A DNA stretch of 64,000 bases from contig NZ_JAJUHW010000010.1 of NCBI RefSeq assembly GCF_029265695.1, positions 1-64,000 of the forward strand. The letters run 5' to 3'. This document shows positions 46,035-54,124 of this stretch, in pieces. Position 1 is the first letter of the stretch, and each line of letters starts with the position of its first letter. The position numbers were made by a program, and so were the translations under genes. Under the pieces are notes generated by a model. That model saw nothing but the letters and a program-made list of their open reading frames with translations. It was not told where the DNA came from and ran no database searches. Source of the DNA: Gracilinema caldarium (GTDB lineage: Bacteria > Spirochaetota > Spirochaetia > Treponematales > Breznakiellaceae).

Positions 46035-47549
46035 ATGAACGAACCACAAACTTTACCGCCCCAGCGGAAACGCTCCAATTCGCTTATTTGGATAAGCTCC
46101 GTCTTTTTATCCGGTCTATTGTTTCTGTTTGTTGCAGTCAGCGATATACAAGCCCAGAACAAACCTGCGGCAGAACAGAATTATCCTGCAATTATTCAAA
46201 ACGTTTTTGATTTCATTCTCCGGCATTATGTAGATGAGGTGGATCCCAAAACCCTTTACGAAGGGGCCATGAAGGGCATGTTCGAATCTCTCAAAGACCC
46301 CTATTCCACCTTTCTGACCGAAGCGGACATGTCAGACCTGAACGATACAACTCAGGGCTCCTTTGGGGGAGTAGGTTTGTATATCTCTAAACCAAGCGGT
46401 CCCCGGCCCGATGGGCTTCCGCCCTATGTGGAGGTAGCGGCACCTATAGAAGACACTCCAGGATGGAGGGCCGGCATACAGCCCGGCGACCTCATAATAG
46501 AAATTAACGGAGAGAATACTGAAAAACTCACCATGGATCAGGTTCTTTCTAAACTACGGGGTGTCCCCGGTACAGAAGTCACCATCCTTATCCGGCGCGG
46601 GGATAAAATGGAGTTTTCCGTTAAACTGACACGGGCCATTATAGAAGTTCCAACGGTTAAACATGCCATGATCGGCTCCGATATTGGGTATGTACGGATT
46701 ATCACCTTTACCCCCATGACTACAGAGCGGGTCCAGCAAGCCATAAATGACTTTAGAAAAAACAACTACAAGGCAGTTATCGTGGATCTCCGCAACAATT
46801 ATGGCGGGCTCTTGCAGTCAGCTATCGGCGTATCGGACCTCTTCCTCGATGGAGGAGTTGTGGTCTCCACCAAATCCCGGCTCCCCGGAGAAAACTCTGT
46901 CTTTACGGCCCGTAAAAACCCCTTAGTACCGGCCACTATTCCGGTGGTGGTGCTTATCAACCGGGGTTCCGCTTCGGCTTCGGAAATAGTAGCAGGAGCA
47001 CTTAAGGACCGCGGCAGGGCATACCTTATCGGTGAGCGATCCTTCGGAAAAGGTTCGGTCCAGCAGGTATATCCGATTGATGGATCAGGCTTTAAGCTGA
47101 CCATGGCCCGGTATTACACACCCAGCGATGTCAATATTGATAAAAAGGGCATTCCCCCAGATCGGGAGATTAAGCTCCCCGAACTGACAGAAAAGGAAGC
47201 GGCTGCCCTAAACCGGCTCATCAACGACAACAAGATTCCTGCCTTTGTGAAGGCTGAACCTTCCGCAATCCCCGCACGGATCGAAGCCTTTGCAAAGGAA
47301 CTATCAGCCGCCTACAATTTGGATATTACGCTCCTTAAACGGCTTATCCGGGATGAACGGAACCGGACGTCCATCGCACCGGTGTATGACCTTGAATACG
47401 ATATTCAACTTCAAGCAGCGGTTCAGGTTCTGCGGCAGGAAAATTTTGCAGAATTGATGAAATCTACAAAAACCCTCAAGCAGCTCCAGGATGCTGTCCA
47501 GGACAATGCCGGAACCCAAGAGACCACCGATACAACAAAGAAACCTTAA
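46035..47549 (+). CDS. C-terminal processing protease (S41, CtpA-like)
   Basis: A 504-residue periplasmic serine protease. A membrane anchor or signal helix covers residues 17-40. The PDZ domain is at about 115-200, and the S41 catalytic core ends in G-S-A-S-A-S-E (nucleophile within Ser312-Ser316) with the general base Lys339. Such enzymes trim the C-termini of exported proteins. The ATG has no Shine-Dalgarno and sits directly after a promoter. The stop overlaps the rsmE start by 1 bp (TAATG). Confidence 0.9.
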   Translation: MNEPQTLPPQRKRSNSLIWISSVFLSGLLFLFVAVSDIQAQNKPAAEQNYPAIIQNVFDFILRHYVDEVDPKTLYEGAMKGMFESLKDPYSTFLTEADMSDLNDTTQGSFGGVGLYISKPSGPRPDGLPPYVEVAAPIEDTPGWRAGIQPGDLIIEINGENTEKLTMDQVLSKLRGVPGTEVTILIRRGDKMEFSVKLTRAIIEVPTVKHAMIGSDIGYVRIITFTPMTTERVQQAINDFRKNNYKAVIVDLRNNYGGLLQSAIGVSDLFLDGGVVVSTKSRLPGENSVFTARKNPLVPATIPVVVLINRGSASASEIVAGALKDRGRAYLIGERSFGKGSVQQVYPIDGSGFKLTMARYYTPSDVNIDKKGIPPDREIKLPELTEKEAAALNRLINDNKIPAFVKAEPSAIPARIEAFAKELSAAYNLDITLLKRLIRDERNRTSIAPVYDLEYDIQLQAAVQVLRQENFAELMKSTKTLKQLQDAVQDNAGTQETTDTTKKP

Positions 47550-48388
47550 TGCGGCGGCTTCTTCTTGCTGAGCCCCCAGACCATACGGGAAGTATAGTGC
47601 TGGGGGGCAGGGATTTTCGCTATTTGGTACGGGTACTAAGGCTTGATCGGGGTGACCAGTTTCGTGGATTGCTTCCCGATGGCACCGAATCTCTCTTTAA
47701 GATTGTTGAAATCGGAAAAACAAGCCTTACTGCCCGTACGTTGGGATCGGTTCATAGTGATGAATCAACAGCATCGAAGGGCATACCTGCCAGCATTGTT
47801 GCAGACCGGGAACGCAGAGAACAGGTACCATCCGTATCGTCCATAATTCTTTGCCAGGCTTTGCCCAAGGGCCAGAAAATGGATCTCATTGTAAGGCAAG
47901 CCACAGAAGCAGGAGTTGCCGCAATCGTCCCCTTCGTATCCCGGTACTCAGTCCCGAAAGTGGATAAAACACAGGGGCTGCAAAAAATCGAACGATGGAA
48001 CAGGATTATTAAAGAGGCACGGCAGCAAAGCGGATCCGATGTGGCAACCCGCATCGAACCTATTACAGATGTAGCGGGACTAATAAGCTACTGGGAACAG
48101 GTTTGCCAGACATATAGCGAGAGCAGGGCTCTCTTACTCCATCAGGACCCACTTGCAAAGGGTACCCTGCATGGATATCTTGAGGGAAATGCCGAAACGG
48201 TCCTTATCGTTGTGGGGCCAGAGGGCGGCTTTTCCCAAGAAGAAGCAGCTGAATTTATGGCCCACAATTTTAAGCCCCTGTTGCTTGGCGCAAATGTGCT
48301 ACGGACCGAAACGGCCGCCATATATGCCATAGCCGCAGTCCAAGTTTTGCTACTGGAGAAAGCATCATGGAATCTGTCGAACAGATAA
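47549..48388 (+). CDS. rsmE: 16S rRNA (uracil-1498-N3)-methyltransferase
   Basis: A SPOUT-fold methyltransferase acting on U1498 in the decoding site of 16S rRNA. The trefoil-knot motifs V-G-P-E-G-G-F and N-V-L-R-T-E-T-A-A are present. An N-terminal PUA-like domain covers residues 1-70. Its 279 residues include a 30-residue insert near residues 72-105. It overlaps both neighbours and is translated as part of the ctpA-rsmE-wecG-like operon. Confidence 0.9.
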   Translation: MRRLLLAEPPDHTGSIVLGGRDFRYLVRVLRLDRGDQFRGLLPDGTESLFKIVEIGKTSLTARTLGSVHSDESTASKGIPASIVADRERREQVPSVSSIILCQALPKGQKMDLIVRQATEAGVAAIVPFVSRYSVPKVDKTQGLQKIERWNRIIKEARQQSGSDVATRIEPITDVAGLISYWEQVCQTYSESRALLLHQDPLAKGTLHGYLEGNAETVLIVVGPEGGFSQEEAAEFMAHNFKPLLLGANVLRTETAAIYAIAAVQVLLLEKASWNLSNR

Positions 48389-49110
48389 ATTGCCTAAAAG
48401 TTAAAATCAGCAACGTGTCCATTGAACAACTTCCGGACATTTTATATGCCCTGCTGGAACAGGGCGGAAGCAATCATATTGTACTCCTTTCTCTTTGGGA
48501 TTTGCTCAGGGCGAGAAAAAACAATGAATACCGAACCTATGTGCAAAACGCTGCATTGGTTATCCCCATATCAAAAAGCATCGTCGGCGGCATCCGTTTC
48601 TTAACAGGAAAAACGGTGCATCGGATTATGCCCTTTGAGTTTTTCATAAAAACCCTCACAGCCTTAGAAGAACGGGGTAAATCGGTGTACCTTTTGGGTT
48701 CTCGGCTTAAAAGCCTTAAACAGGCAGAGCGCAATTTGCGGCATACCTTTCCGCGGCTGCGGATAGTAGGGCGCTGTACCGGGGACTTTAAGCGAACCGA
48801 AGAAAACACCATTTTAACCGCAATCAGGAAGGCTGGCCCTTCACTGCTTCTTGTGGCTAAAGGGGTTTCTGGAGATGAGCGATGGCTCGCCCGCAACAAG
48901 GGAAATTTCGGACCGGGCATACAAATTTGGTGCAGTGATCTTTTTGATGTTTTTGCAGAACGGAAAAAACGCCCGGGCAAGAAAACCTTTGAACGGGGGC
49001 TTGAATGGATTGGTTATACCATACAAAACCCGCTGCGCATTTTTAGAATTTTCCCCTATCTATATTACAAGATTCTGTTATTATATTACAAACTGTTCCG
49101 CAGGGGGTAA
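48367..49110 (+). CDS. WecG/TagA/CpsF family glycosyltransferase
   Basis: A 247-residue glycosyltransferase of family 26, adding an acetyl-aminosugar to a lipid-linked precursor of a surface polymer. The family stretch near residue 98, V-Y-L-L-G-S, and the later helical C-terminus (residues 200-245) are recognisable. The start overlaps rsmE by 22 bp. The response-regulator gene begins 2 bp after its stop, so they share a transcript. The polymer is not identifiable from the window. Confidence 0.82.
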   Translation: MESVEQINCLKVKISNVSIEQLPDILYALLEQGGSNHIVLLSLWDLLRARKNNEYRTYVQNAALVIPISKSIVGGIRFLTGKTVHRIMPFEFFIKTLTALEERGKSVYLLGSRLKSLKQAERNLRHTFPRLRIVGRCTGDFKRTEENTILTAIRKAGPSLLLVAKGVSGDERWLARNKGNFGPGIQIWCSDLFDVFAERKKRPGKKTFERGLEWIGYTIQNPLRIFRIFPYLYYKILLLYYKLFRRG

Positions 49111-49112
49111 CT

Positions 49113-50207
49113 ATGTATTCCGTGCTATGTATCGATGATGCGGATGAGCAGCTTCAGGCACTCACGCTGCAACTCATCGATACATACCATGTAATCACCT
49201 GCAATAAGCCCCTTCATGCAATACCAATAATTACTAAATATCAACCCGACGCGGTCATTCTGGATTTGCAGATGCCTAAACGAAATGGGTTTGAGCTTTT
49301 GTCCGAAATCGGTAAAATCGCAAACCCACCGCCAGTTCTCATGCTTTCAGGCCATGCGGATCCCATCTATGTCGTTCGAGCCTTAGGGCTTGGAGCGAAG
49401 GATTTTCTATCCAAGCCGTATACGGCTTCCATGTTACGGCATCGCTTAAAAAAGATAATCCTGTCATCCATTTCCCAGGACAACATAGATTTTACGCTTA
49501 TCGGAGAATCAGCGGCTCTCCAAACACTTAAAACTGAAATAGCTACATTTTCCCATTCAGAGCTGCCCATACTCATTCTGGGAGAAAGCGGCACCGGCAA
49601 GGATCTGGTTGCCAGAGAGATACACCGCCAGTCCAGCCGCAGCCAGGGCCCCTTTGTGGTCCGCAATATCGGGGCTATACCCTCAACATTGATAGAAAGC
49701 GAACTCTTTGGCTGCGAGGAAGGGGCCTTTACCGATGCACGGCCCCATAAGGGTTGTTTTGAATTGGCTAATGGGGGCAGTCTTTTTCTTGATGAAATAG
49801 GAGAAGCAAGCCCTGCGCTTCAAGTGGCACTCTTGAGAATAATCGAAGATGGGTATGTAAGACGCCTTGGGGGACAGGCGCTCCGCGAAATATCCTTTCG
49901 GCTGATTACCGCTACTAATAAAAATCTTGACGAACTGATTGAGCTTAAATGTTTCCGTTCCGACCTGAAATACCGACTGGAAGGTATTACCATATACATC
50001 CCACCCCTCAGAGACCGCAAAGAAGATATTCCCGCTCTGGCAAAACACTTTTTAAAACCATACGGCACGGAAATTGCTGATAATGCACTCGCAAAACTCT
50101 CCAGCTATTTTTGGCCCGGCAATGTACGGCAATTAAAAATGACTATTGAACGGGCCAGCATGCTTGCGGGAACAGGTCCAATACAGGCTGAGCATATTCG
50201 ATTCTAA
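49113..50207 (+). CDS. Response regulator with AAA+ domain, altered GAFTGA loop, no HTH
   Basis: A 364-residue NtrC-like protein. The receiver has phospho-acceptor Asp51 and Lys101. The AAA+ domain has Walker A G-E-S-G-T-G-K-D (157-164) and Walker B G-G-S-L-F-L-D-E. The sigma-54 contact loop reads G-A-F-T-D-A (204-209) instead of GAFTGA. The protein ends with the lid domain, lacking a Fis-type DNA-binding helix-turn-helix. It may work without sigma-54 or DNA, or be a degenerate regulator. No kinase gene is next to it. Confidence 0.82.
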   Translation: MYSVLCIDDADEQLQALTLQLIDTYHVITCNKPLHAIPIITKYQPDAVILDLQMPKRNGFELLSEIGKIANPPPVLMLSGHADPIYVVRALGLGAKDFLSKPYTASMLRHRLKKIILSSISQDNIDFTLIGESAALQTLKTEIATFSHSELPILILGESGTGKDLVAREIHRQSSRSQGPFVVRNIGAIPSTLIESELFGCEEGAFTDARPHKGCFELANGGSLFLDEIGEASPALQVALLRIIEDGYVRRLGGQALREISFRLITATNKNLDELIELKCFRSDLKYRLEGITIYIPPLRDRKEDIPALAKHFLKPYGTEIADNALAKLSSYFWPGNVRQLKMTIERASMLAGTGPIQAEHIRF

Positions 50208-50212
50208 CTACT

Positions 50213-50695
50213 TTAATAAATATGCCGTATATCCAGTGCTTTTACGATAGGCACAAGGGTCTTCTCATCATAATCTTGGCCTATACCTTCATAGGAACCA
50301 AGGATCAGTACAGTCTGTCCGGGCTTAAGCTTCGTCTGAGACTGGGGAGAAAACCAAGAGCGGAATTGAAGCCCCTCGAATATAACATAGGTTCGATATA
50401 AATCAACCTGATCTTCTCCGACCCAGGTTCCATTTAAAAGTTCAACTTCGGCGATAAAATTCTTATCCGTATCTTGATGCACAGTAATCGTGCCAATATC
50501 GCCATCCAGGAGGATTGCCTTATCTACAGGTATGGAGCTATCATCTTGGGTCTTTGCAGCCAGAAACAGATCACGAATGGTAATACTGAAATCGACTGAA
50601 TAAATTCGCTTTACCGCAGAAGATTTCGCAGTTTGTGCTTGGGCAGCGCCAAAAACCAGTAATAAACAAGCAAGACCAATGAAAAAACGTTTCAT
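50213..50695 (-). CDS. Secreted protein, unknown
   Basis: A 160-residue protein with a Sec signal peptide (ending A-A-Q-A-Q, about residue 20) and a mature part with mixed alpha/beta pattern. I recognise no family. The ATG is taken at 50695, where the signal peptide begins, although the frame runs open to a TTG at 50731. No Shine-Dalgarno is visible. It is convergent with the AAA+ gene, with a 5-bp gap. Confidence 0.6.
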   Translation of the reverse strand: MKRFFIGLACLLLVFGAAQAQTAKSSAVKRIYSVDFSITIRDLFLAAKTQDDSSIPVDKAILLDGDIGTITVHQDTDKNFIAEVELLNGTWVGEDQVDLYRTYVIFEGLQFRSWFSPQSQTKLKPGQTVLILGSYEGIGQDYDEKTLVPIVKALDIRHIY

Positions 50696-50702
50696 ATCAA
50701 TA

Positions 50703-50731
50703 AGTATGTAGCGGCTTGTCTGCTTTGACAA
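50703..50731 (-). promoter_or_regulatory. Leaderless-type promoter of the secreted-protein gene
   Basis: On the minus strand: -35 TTGTCA (50726-50731), 17-bp spacer and a weaker -10 CATACT (50703-50708). The start ATG is 7 bp beyond. Confidence 0.4.
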
Positions 50732-50746
50732 GGGTATAATCAGATA

Positions 50747-51466
50747 TCAATTTGCAAGCTTGCCGATTTTTCTGAAAATTCCTGCTAAATACTCCTGTTC
50801 CTCTTTGGTAATACCAGAACGGGCAAAAAGATCCCGAAAAAACCGTTCCTGCAGATCTCTTCCTGCCTGTTTATAAAAACCTATAGAAGCAAGTGAATCG
50901 GTAACCGTTTTCACAAGAGACTCAATTTCATTTTGAGAAACCGGCTTCCATGTTCCTTGTGTATCCTTTAATTCACAGCTTGTGAAATAGCGATGGATCA
51001 CATAGGTGTACACCTGAACCGCATGAGATAGATTGAGCGAAGGGAAGGCTTCATCGACCGGAATATGGGAAGCCAGATTACAGATGGCGATTTCATCAGA
51101 GTCGAGACCTGTCCGTTCGTTACCGAACACGATGGCCGCTGGCCCCGGATGGGTATAACAAAACTCCGCCACTTCTTCTGGAGTCATTGAAACATGTTTG
51201 CGCTTTTTCCCCCTGCGGCCAGTGGTACCAATCACGAAGGCGCAATCGGCAATGGCGTCTTTAAGGGTTGAATACAGTTCAGCCCCATCCCAAACATCTG
51301 TTGCATGGACCGCACGGGCCCGGATCTGTTCATCGACCAAAGGGGCTTCGGGAGAAACAATACGAAGATGCGAAAGCCCCATATTTTTCATAGCCCGGCA
51401 TACGGCTCCTACATTTCCCGATTCAGCCGGCCGGGAAAGGACAACCACAATATCCAAAAGCTGCAT
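50747..51466 (-). CDS. trmJ: tRNA (cytidine/uridine-2'-O)-methyltransferase TrmJ-like
   Basis: A 239-residue SpoU/TrmH-type RNA 2'-O-methyltransferase. N-terminal R-P-x-x-x-G-N-V-G-A-x-x-R-A-M-K, V-F-G-N-E-R-T-G-L and S-L-N-L-S-x-A-V-Q-V are the family motifs 1-3. The N-terminus and the C-terminal helical tail fit TrmJ, which methylates position 32 of tRNAs. The ATG has no Shine-Dalgarno. A -10 TATAGT with an upstream TG ends 9 bp before it. It is divergent with the SDR gene across only 21 bp. Confidence 0.85.
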   Translation of the reverse strand: MQLLDIVVVLSRPAESGNVGAVCRAMKNMGLSHLRIVSPEAPLVDEQIRARAVHATDVWDGAELYSTLKDAIADCAFVIGTTGRRGKKRKHVSMTPEEVAEFCYTHPGPAAIVFGNERTGLDSDEIAICNLASHIPVDEAFPSLNLSHAVQVYTYVIHRYFTSCELKDTQGTWKPVSQNEIESLVKTVTDSLASIGFYKQAGRDLQERFFRDLFARSGITKEEQEYLAGIFRKIGKLAN

Positions 51467-51474
51467 AGTTGGAG

Positions 51475-51481
51475 TACTATA
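51475..51481. promoter_or_regulatory. Shared symmetrical -10 of trmJ and the SDR gene
   Basis: The 7-bp TACTATA core holds TACTAT (plus strand, 51475-51480) and TATAGT (minus strand, 51476-51481, preceded by TG as an extended -10). They end 7 and 9 bp before the respective ATGs. -35 elements are weak. Confidence 0.5.
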
Positions 51482-51487
51482 GCATAT

Positions 51488-52243
51488 ATGGATTCAATAT
51501 TCAGTAGACGTACCGCATTGGTTATCGGCGGATCAGGCGGTATTGGCAAAGCGATCAGCCTTGCTTTAGCCCGAGAGGGGGCCCATATCATTGTGCATGG
51601 CGGGTCTTCTCAGGAACGGCTGGATCAAACACTTCAAGACATTCAAAACATCCAAGGGGCAGCAGGCATCACGACAGCGGACCAATGCCACAGGGCACTG
51701 CTTAAACCACTTAAGGGGCCAGAATCTGTTACGGAGCTGCTTGAACAGGTACCAAAGACGGATATTCTCGTTATTTCCTTTGGCCCCTTTCTTCGGAAAC
51801 CCCTCACACAGCTGGAAGCAAATGACTGGGATTATATGACAAAAATGAATTTAGCATTCCCCGGAGCTTTGGTTTCCGCCTATTTGGATCAGATGCTCAG
51901 TCAGCAATGGGGCCGTATTCTCCTATTCGGAGGCACCAACACGGAGAGTATCCGCGGGTTTTTAACAACCACAGCCTACGCTGCGGCCAAGACAGGCCTC
52001 GGTGTCTTAGCAAAATCGGTGGCACGAATCGGCGGCGCGGTTAATGTAACCTGTAATGTCATTTGCCCCGGCATGATTGATACCGAGTATCTAACAGAAC
52101 AGGACCGCCGCTACGCCCGAGAAAAAGCGCCCGGTGGCACACTCATAGCGAGCGAAACTATTGCCAACATGGCCGTCGAGATTCTGAAACAGCCGCATCT
52201 TAATGGAGCGCTTATTCCCGTTGATAACGGTCTTGTAATATAG
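51488..52243 (+). CDS. Short-chain dehydrogenase/reductase (FabG-like)
   Basis: A 251-residue NAD(P)-dependent oxidoreductase with the Rossmann loop G-G-S-G-G-I-G (residues 12-18) and the catalytic Y-A-A-A-K. The Ser usually 13 residues before the Tyr is not evident (Asn/Thr there), so it may be a variant. Substrate unknown. No Shine-Dalgarno precedes the ATG at 51488, where the signal begins. The frame extends back to 51305, but this overlaps trmJ and is not conserved. Confidence 0.75.
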   Translation: MDSIFSRRTALVIGGSGGIGKAISLALAREGAHIIVHGGSSQERLDQTLQDIQNIQGAAGITTADQCHRALLKPLKGPESVTELLEQVPKTDILVISFGPFLRKPLTQLEANDWDYMTKMNLAFPGALVSAYLDQMLSQQWGRILLFGGTNTESIRGFLTTTAYAAAKTGLGVLAKSVARIGGAVNVTCNVICPGMIDTEYLTEQDRRYAREKAPGGTLIASETIANMAVEILKQPHLNGALIPVDNGLVI

Positions 52244-52286
52244 CAAAAAACAACCTATCATTTTAGGGGAAACCGGTGGCACCTGT

Positions 52287-52315
52287 TTGACAAATTAGAG
52301 AGAGACGAATAATAT
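52287..52315 (+). promoter_or_regulatory. Promoter P1 of the STAS-PspA operon
   Basis: -35 TTGACA (52287-52292), 17-bp spacer and -10 TAATAT (52310-52315). This is a near-consensus vegetative promoter about 100 bp before the first gene. Confidence 0.7.
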
Positions 52316-52331
52316 AGTGTATATTGGTCTC

Positions 52332-52360
52332 TTGTCAGCCGATACTATAGAGACGATAAT
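52332..52360 (+). promoter_or_regulatory. Promoter P2 of the STAS-PspA operon
   Basis: -35 TTGTCA (52332-52337), 17-bp spacer and -10 GATAAT (52355-52360). It lies 45 bp downstream of P1. GTCTCT/AGAGAC arms overlap the spacer region and could be an operator. Confidence 0.5.
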
Positions 52361-52421
52361 TCTGTAGTGCAACAGCGGTTTTAAATCTTGGGCCCCATGG
52401 CCTCAGGACGGAAGGAGCGTC

Positions 52422-52973
52422 ATGACTAATAACGATATCGTACCTGGGTTTGATGATGAGAAAGACGAAAGCCTCAAAATTAAACTACAGAAAGTAAATG
52501 AGGTTGACGGTTGTCTGGTACTGTATCTCACCGGATATATTGATACATATAACTCTAACTACTTTCAGAAACGGGTAGCAAAAGCAATAGAAGCCGGATT
52601 TATACGGCTTATTTTCCAGTGCGGCGGACTCAACTATGTGTCGTCTACCGGCATCGGTTCTTTTACGGCCTTCCTTAAGTCGGTTAAACCCAGGGGCGGA
52701 GATCTGGTACTTTTGGAAATTCAGCCCAAAGTATATGAGGTTTTCCAGCTTTTAGGCTTTTCACAGTTCTTTAATATCAAGGACAATCTTGAAGAATCTA
52801 TCGACTTTTTCCGTTCCGGCTCCACTACGGAAAAAACCTCGGTATTCCCCAAGATTTTTTCCTGTCCTATCTGTTCAAAAAAGCTCAAGGCAGTAAAGCC
52901 GGGCCGTTTCCGCTGTTCGGAATGCAAAACGATCCTGGCCATCGATAATGCGGGACAGGTTTTCCTGGGATAA
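52422..52973 (+). CDS. STAS domain protein with C-terminal zinc ribbon
   Basis: A 183-residue protein. Residues 18-130 are a STAS (SpoIIAA-like anti-sigma antagonist) domain with the phosphorylatable Ser in S-S-T-G-I-G. Two cysteine pairs in the last 40 residues, C-P-I-C and C-S-E-C, form a zinc ribbon. The fusion is unusual. GGAAGGAGCG precedes the ATG. It is the first gene of a four-gene operon with YbjN/CesT-like, PspA and winged-helix genes, which suggests partner-switch control of an envelope stress response. Confidence 0.78.
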   Translation: MTNNDIVPGFDDEKDESLKIKLQKVNEVDGCLVLYLTGYIDTYNSNYFQKRVAKAIEAGFIRLIFQCGGLNYVSSTGIGSFTAFLKSVKPRGGDLVLLEIQPKVYEVFQLLGFSQFFNIKDNLEESIDFFRSGSTTEKTSVFPKIFSCPICSKKLKAVKPGRFRCSECKTILAIDNAGQVFLG

Positions 52974-53008
52974 GCCTCTTCTAGCCATAATCCGAAAAGG
53001 AGTTTTGC

Positions 53009-53398
53009 ATGGCGGAAACAAAAATTGAACGATATCTCATCGATTTAATGCTCACCTACCGTGATTTGGGCGATAACATGTGGATAATCGAAGACGAGCA
53101 GCACAGCCTGAACGGTGTTGTTGTGGTGTATGCCCATCCCCTTGTTATCATCCGGGTTCTCGTTATGCATACTCCAGAAAAAAACAAATTAGAATTGTTC
53201 ACTAAACTGCTGGAACTCAACGCCAGCGATGTAGTGCACGGGGCTTATGCACTTGAGAATAATGATATCATCTTGATTGACACCCTTGAATATGAGACTA
53301 TGGATTTTGAAGAATTCAGAGCATCCTTGGAAGCAATGAGCCTGGCTTTAACGGAGCACTATTCAATTCTTTCTGAATATCTTCCCAAAACAAAGTAG
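53009..53398 (+). CDS. YbjN/CesT-like small protein
   Basis: A 129-residue protein resembling the YbjN / type III secretion chaperone-like (CesT) fold: an alpha-beta-beta-beta-alpha-type layout with a hydrophobic V-V-V-V-Y stretch near residue 35. AAAAGGAG precedes the ATG. It lies between the STAS protein and PspA and is probably a cytoplasmic binding partner. The identification is tentative. Confidence 0.62.
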   Translation: MAETKIERYLIDLMLTYRDLGDNMWIIEDEQHSLNGVVVVYAHPLVIIRVLVMHTPEKNKLELFTKLLELNASDVVHGAYALENNDIILIDTLEYETMDFEEFRASLEAMSLALTEHYSILSEYLPKTK

Positions 53399-53411
53399 GA
53401 GGTCCTTCCGT

Positions 53412-54110
53412 ATGGGAATTTTTTCCAGACTGAAAACCCTCATATCATCCAACGTGAATGATATGATTAATAAAGCAGAAAATCCCGAAAAAATGCTGAA
53501 CCAGCTGATCATCGATATGAATGAGCAGCTGATAGAATCCAAGAAAGCCGTTGCGATGGCTATTGCGGATGAAAAAAAGCTGGAACGGGAAACCATGAAT
53601 CAGCAGGCCCAAGCTCAAGAATGGGAACGCAAGGCCATGCTTGCAGTCCGGGCCGGCCAGGATGATCTTGCAAAAGAAGCGCTCCTGCGAAAACAGGAGT
53701 ATGAAAACAATTATGTAGAATATAAAAAGCAGTGGGAAGCCCAGAAAGCTTCGGTAGAAAAACTGAAAGAGAGCCTTCGGGAACTCCAGAACAAGATCGA
53801 AGAGGCCCAGCGCAAGAAAAACCTGCTTATTGCCAGGGCAAAACGGGCAGAGGCACAGCAAAAAATACAGAACACTATTTCCAACGTTACGGGCAACAAG
53901 AGTGCCTTTGAAGCCTTTGACCGGATGGCCCAGAAGGTAGACCAATTGGAAGCCGAAGCCGATGCGGCAAAGGAACTGGAGGATTTTTCAAAGGACACCA
54001 ACCTGGAAAAACGCTTTGCGGCTCTTGAAAAATCCGATGCTTCTGCTGATTTAATGCTCCTTGAACTTAAAGAAAAAATGAAGGCCCTGCCTGAAAATTC
54101 ATCAAACTAA
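53412..54110 (+). CDS. pspA: PspA/IM30 family protein
   Basis: A 232-residue peripheral membrane protein that stabilises the inner membrane under stress. The N-terminal amphipathic helix (M-G-I-F-S-R-L-K-T-L-I), the P-E-K-M-L near residue 24 and a long coiled coil (residues 25-185) are typical of PspA. Aggregation into large rings or rods is the family feature. AGGAGGTCC precedes the ATG. There is no PspF or PspBC neighbour. Confidence 0.88.
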   Translation: MGIFSRLKTLISSNVNDMINKAENPEKMLNQLIIDMNEQLIESKKAVAMAIADEKKLERETMNQQAQAQEWERKAMLAVRAGQDDLAKEALLRKQEYENNYVEYKKQWEAQKASVEKLKESLRELQNKIEEAQRKKNLLIARAKRAEAQQKIQNTISNVTGNKSAFEAFDRMAQKVDQLEAEADAAKELEDFSKDTNLEKRFAALEKSDASADLMLLELKEKMKALPENSSN

Positions 54111-54124
54111 TAGTTCAGGAACCT

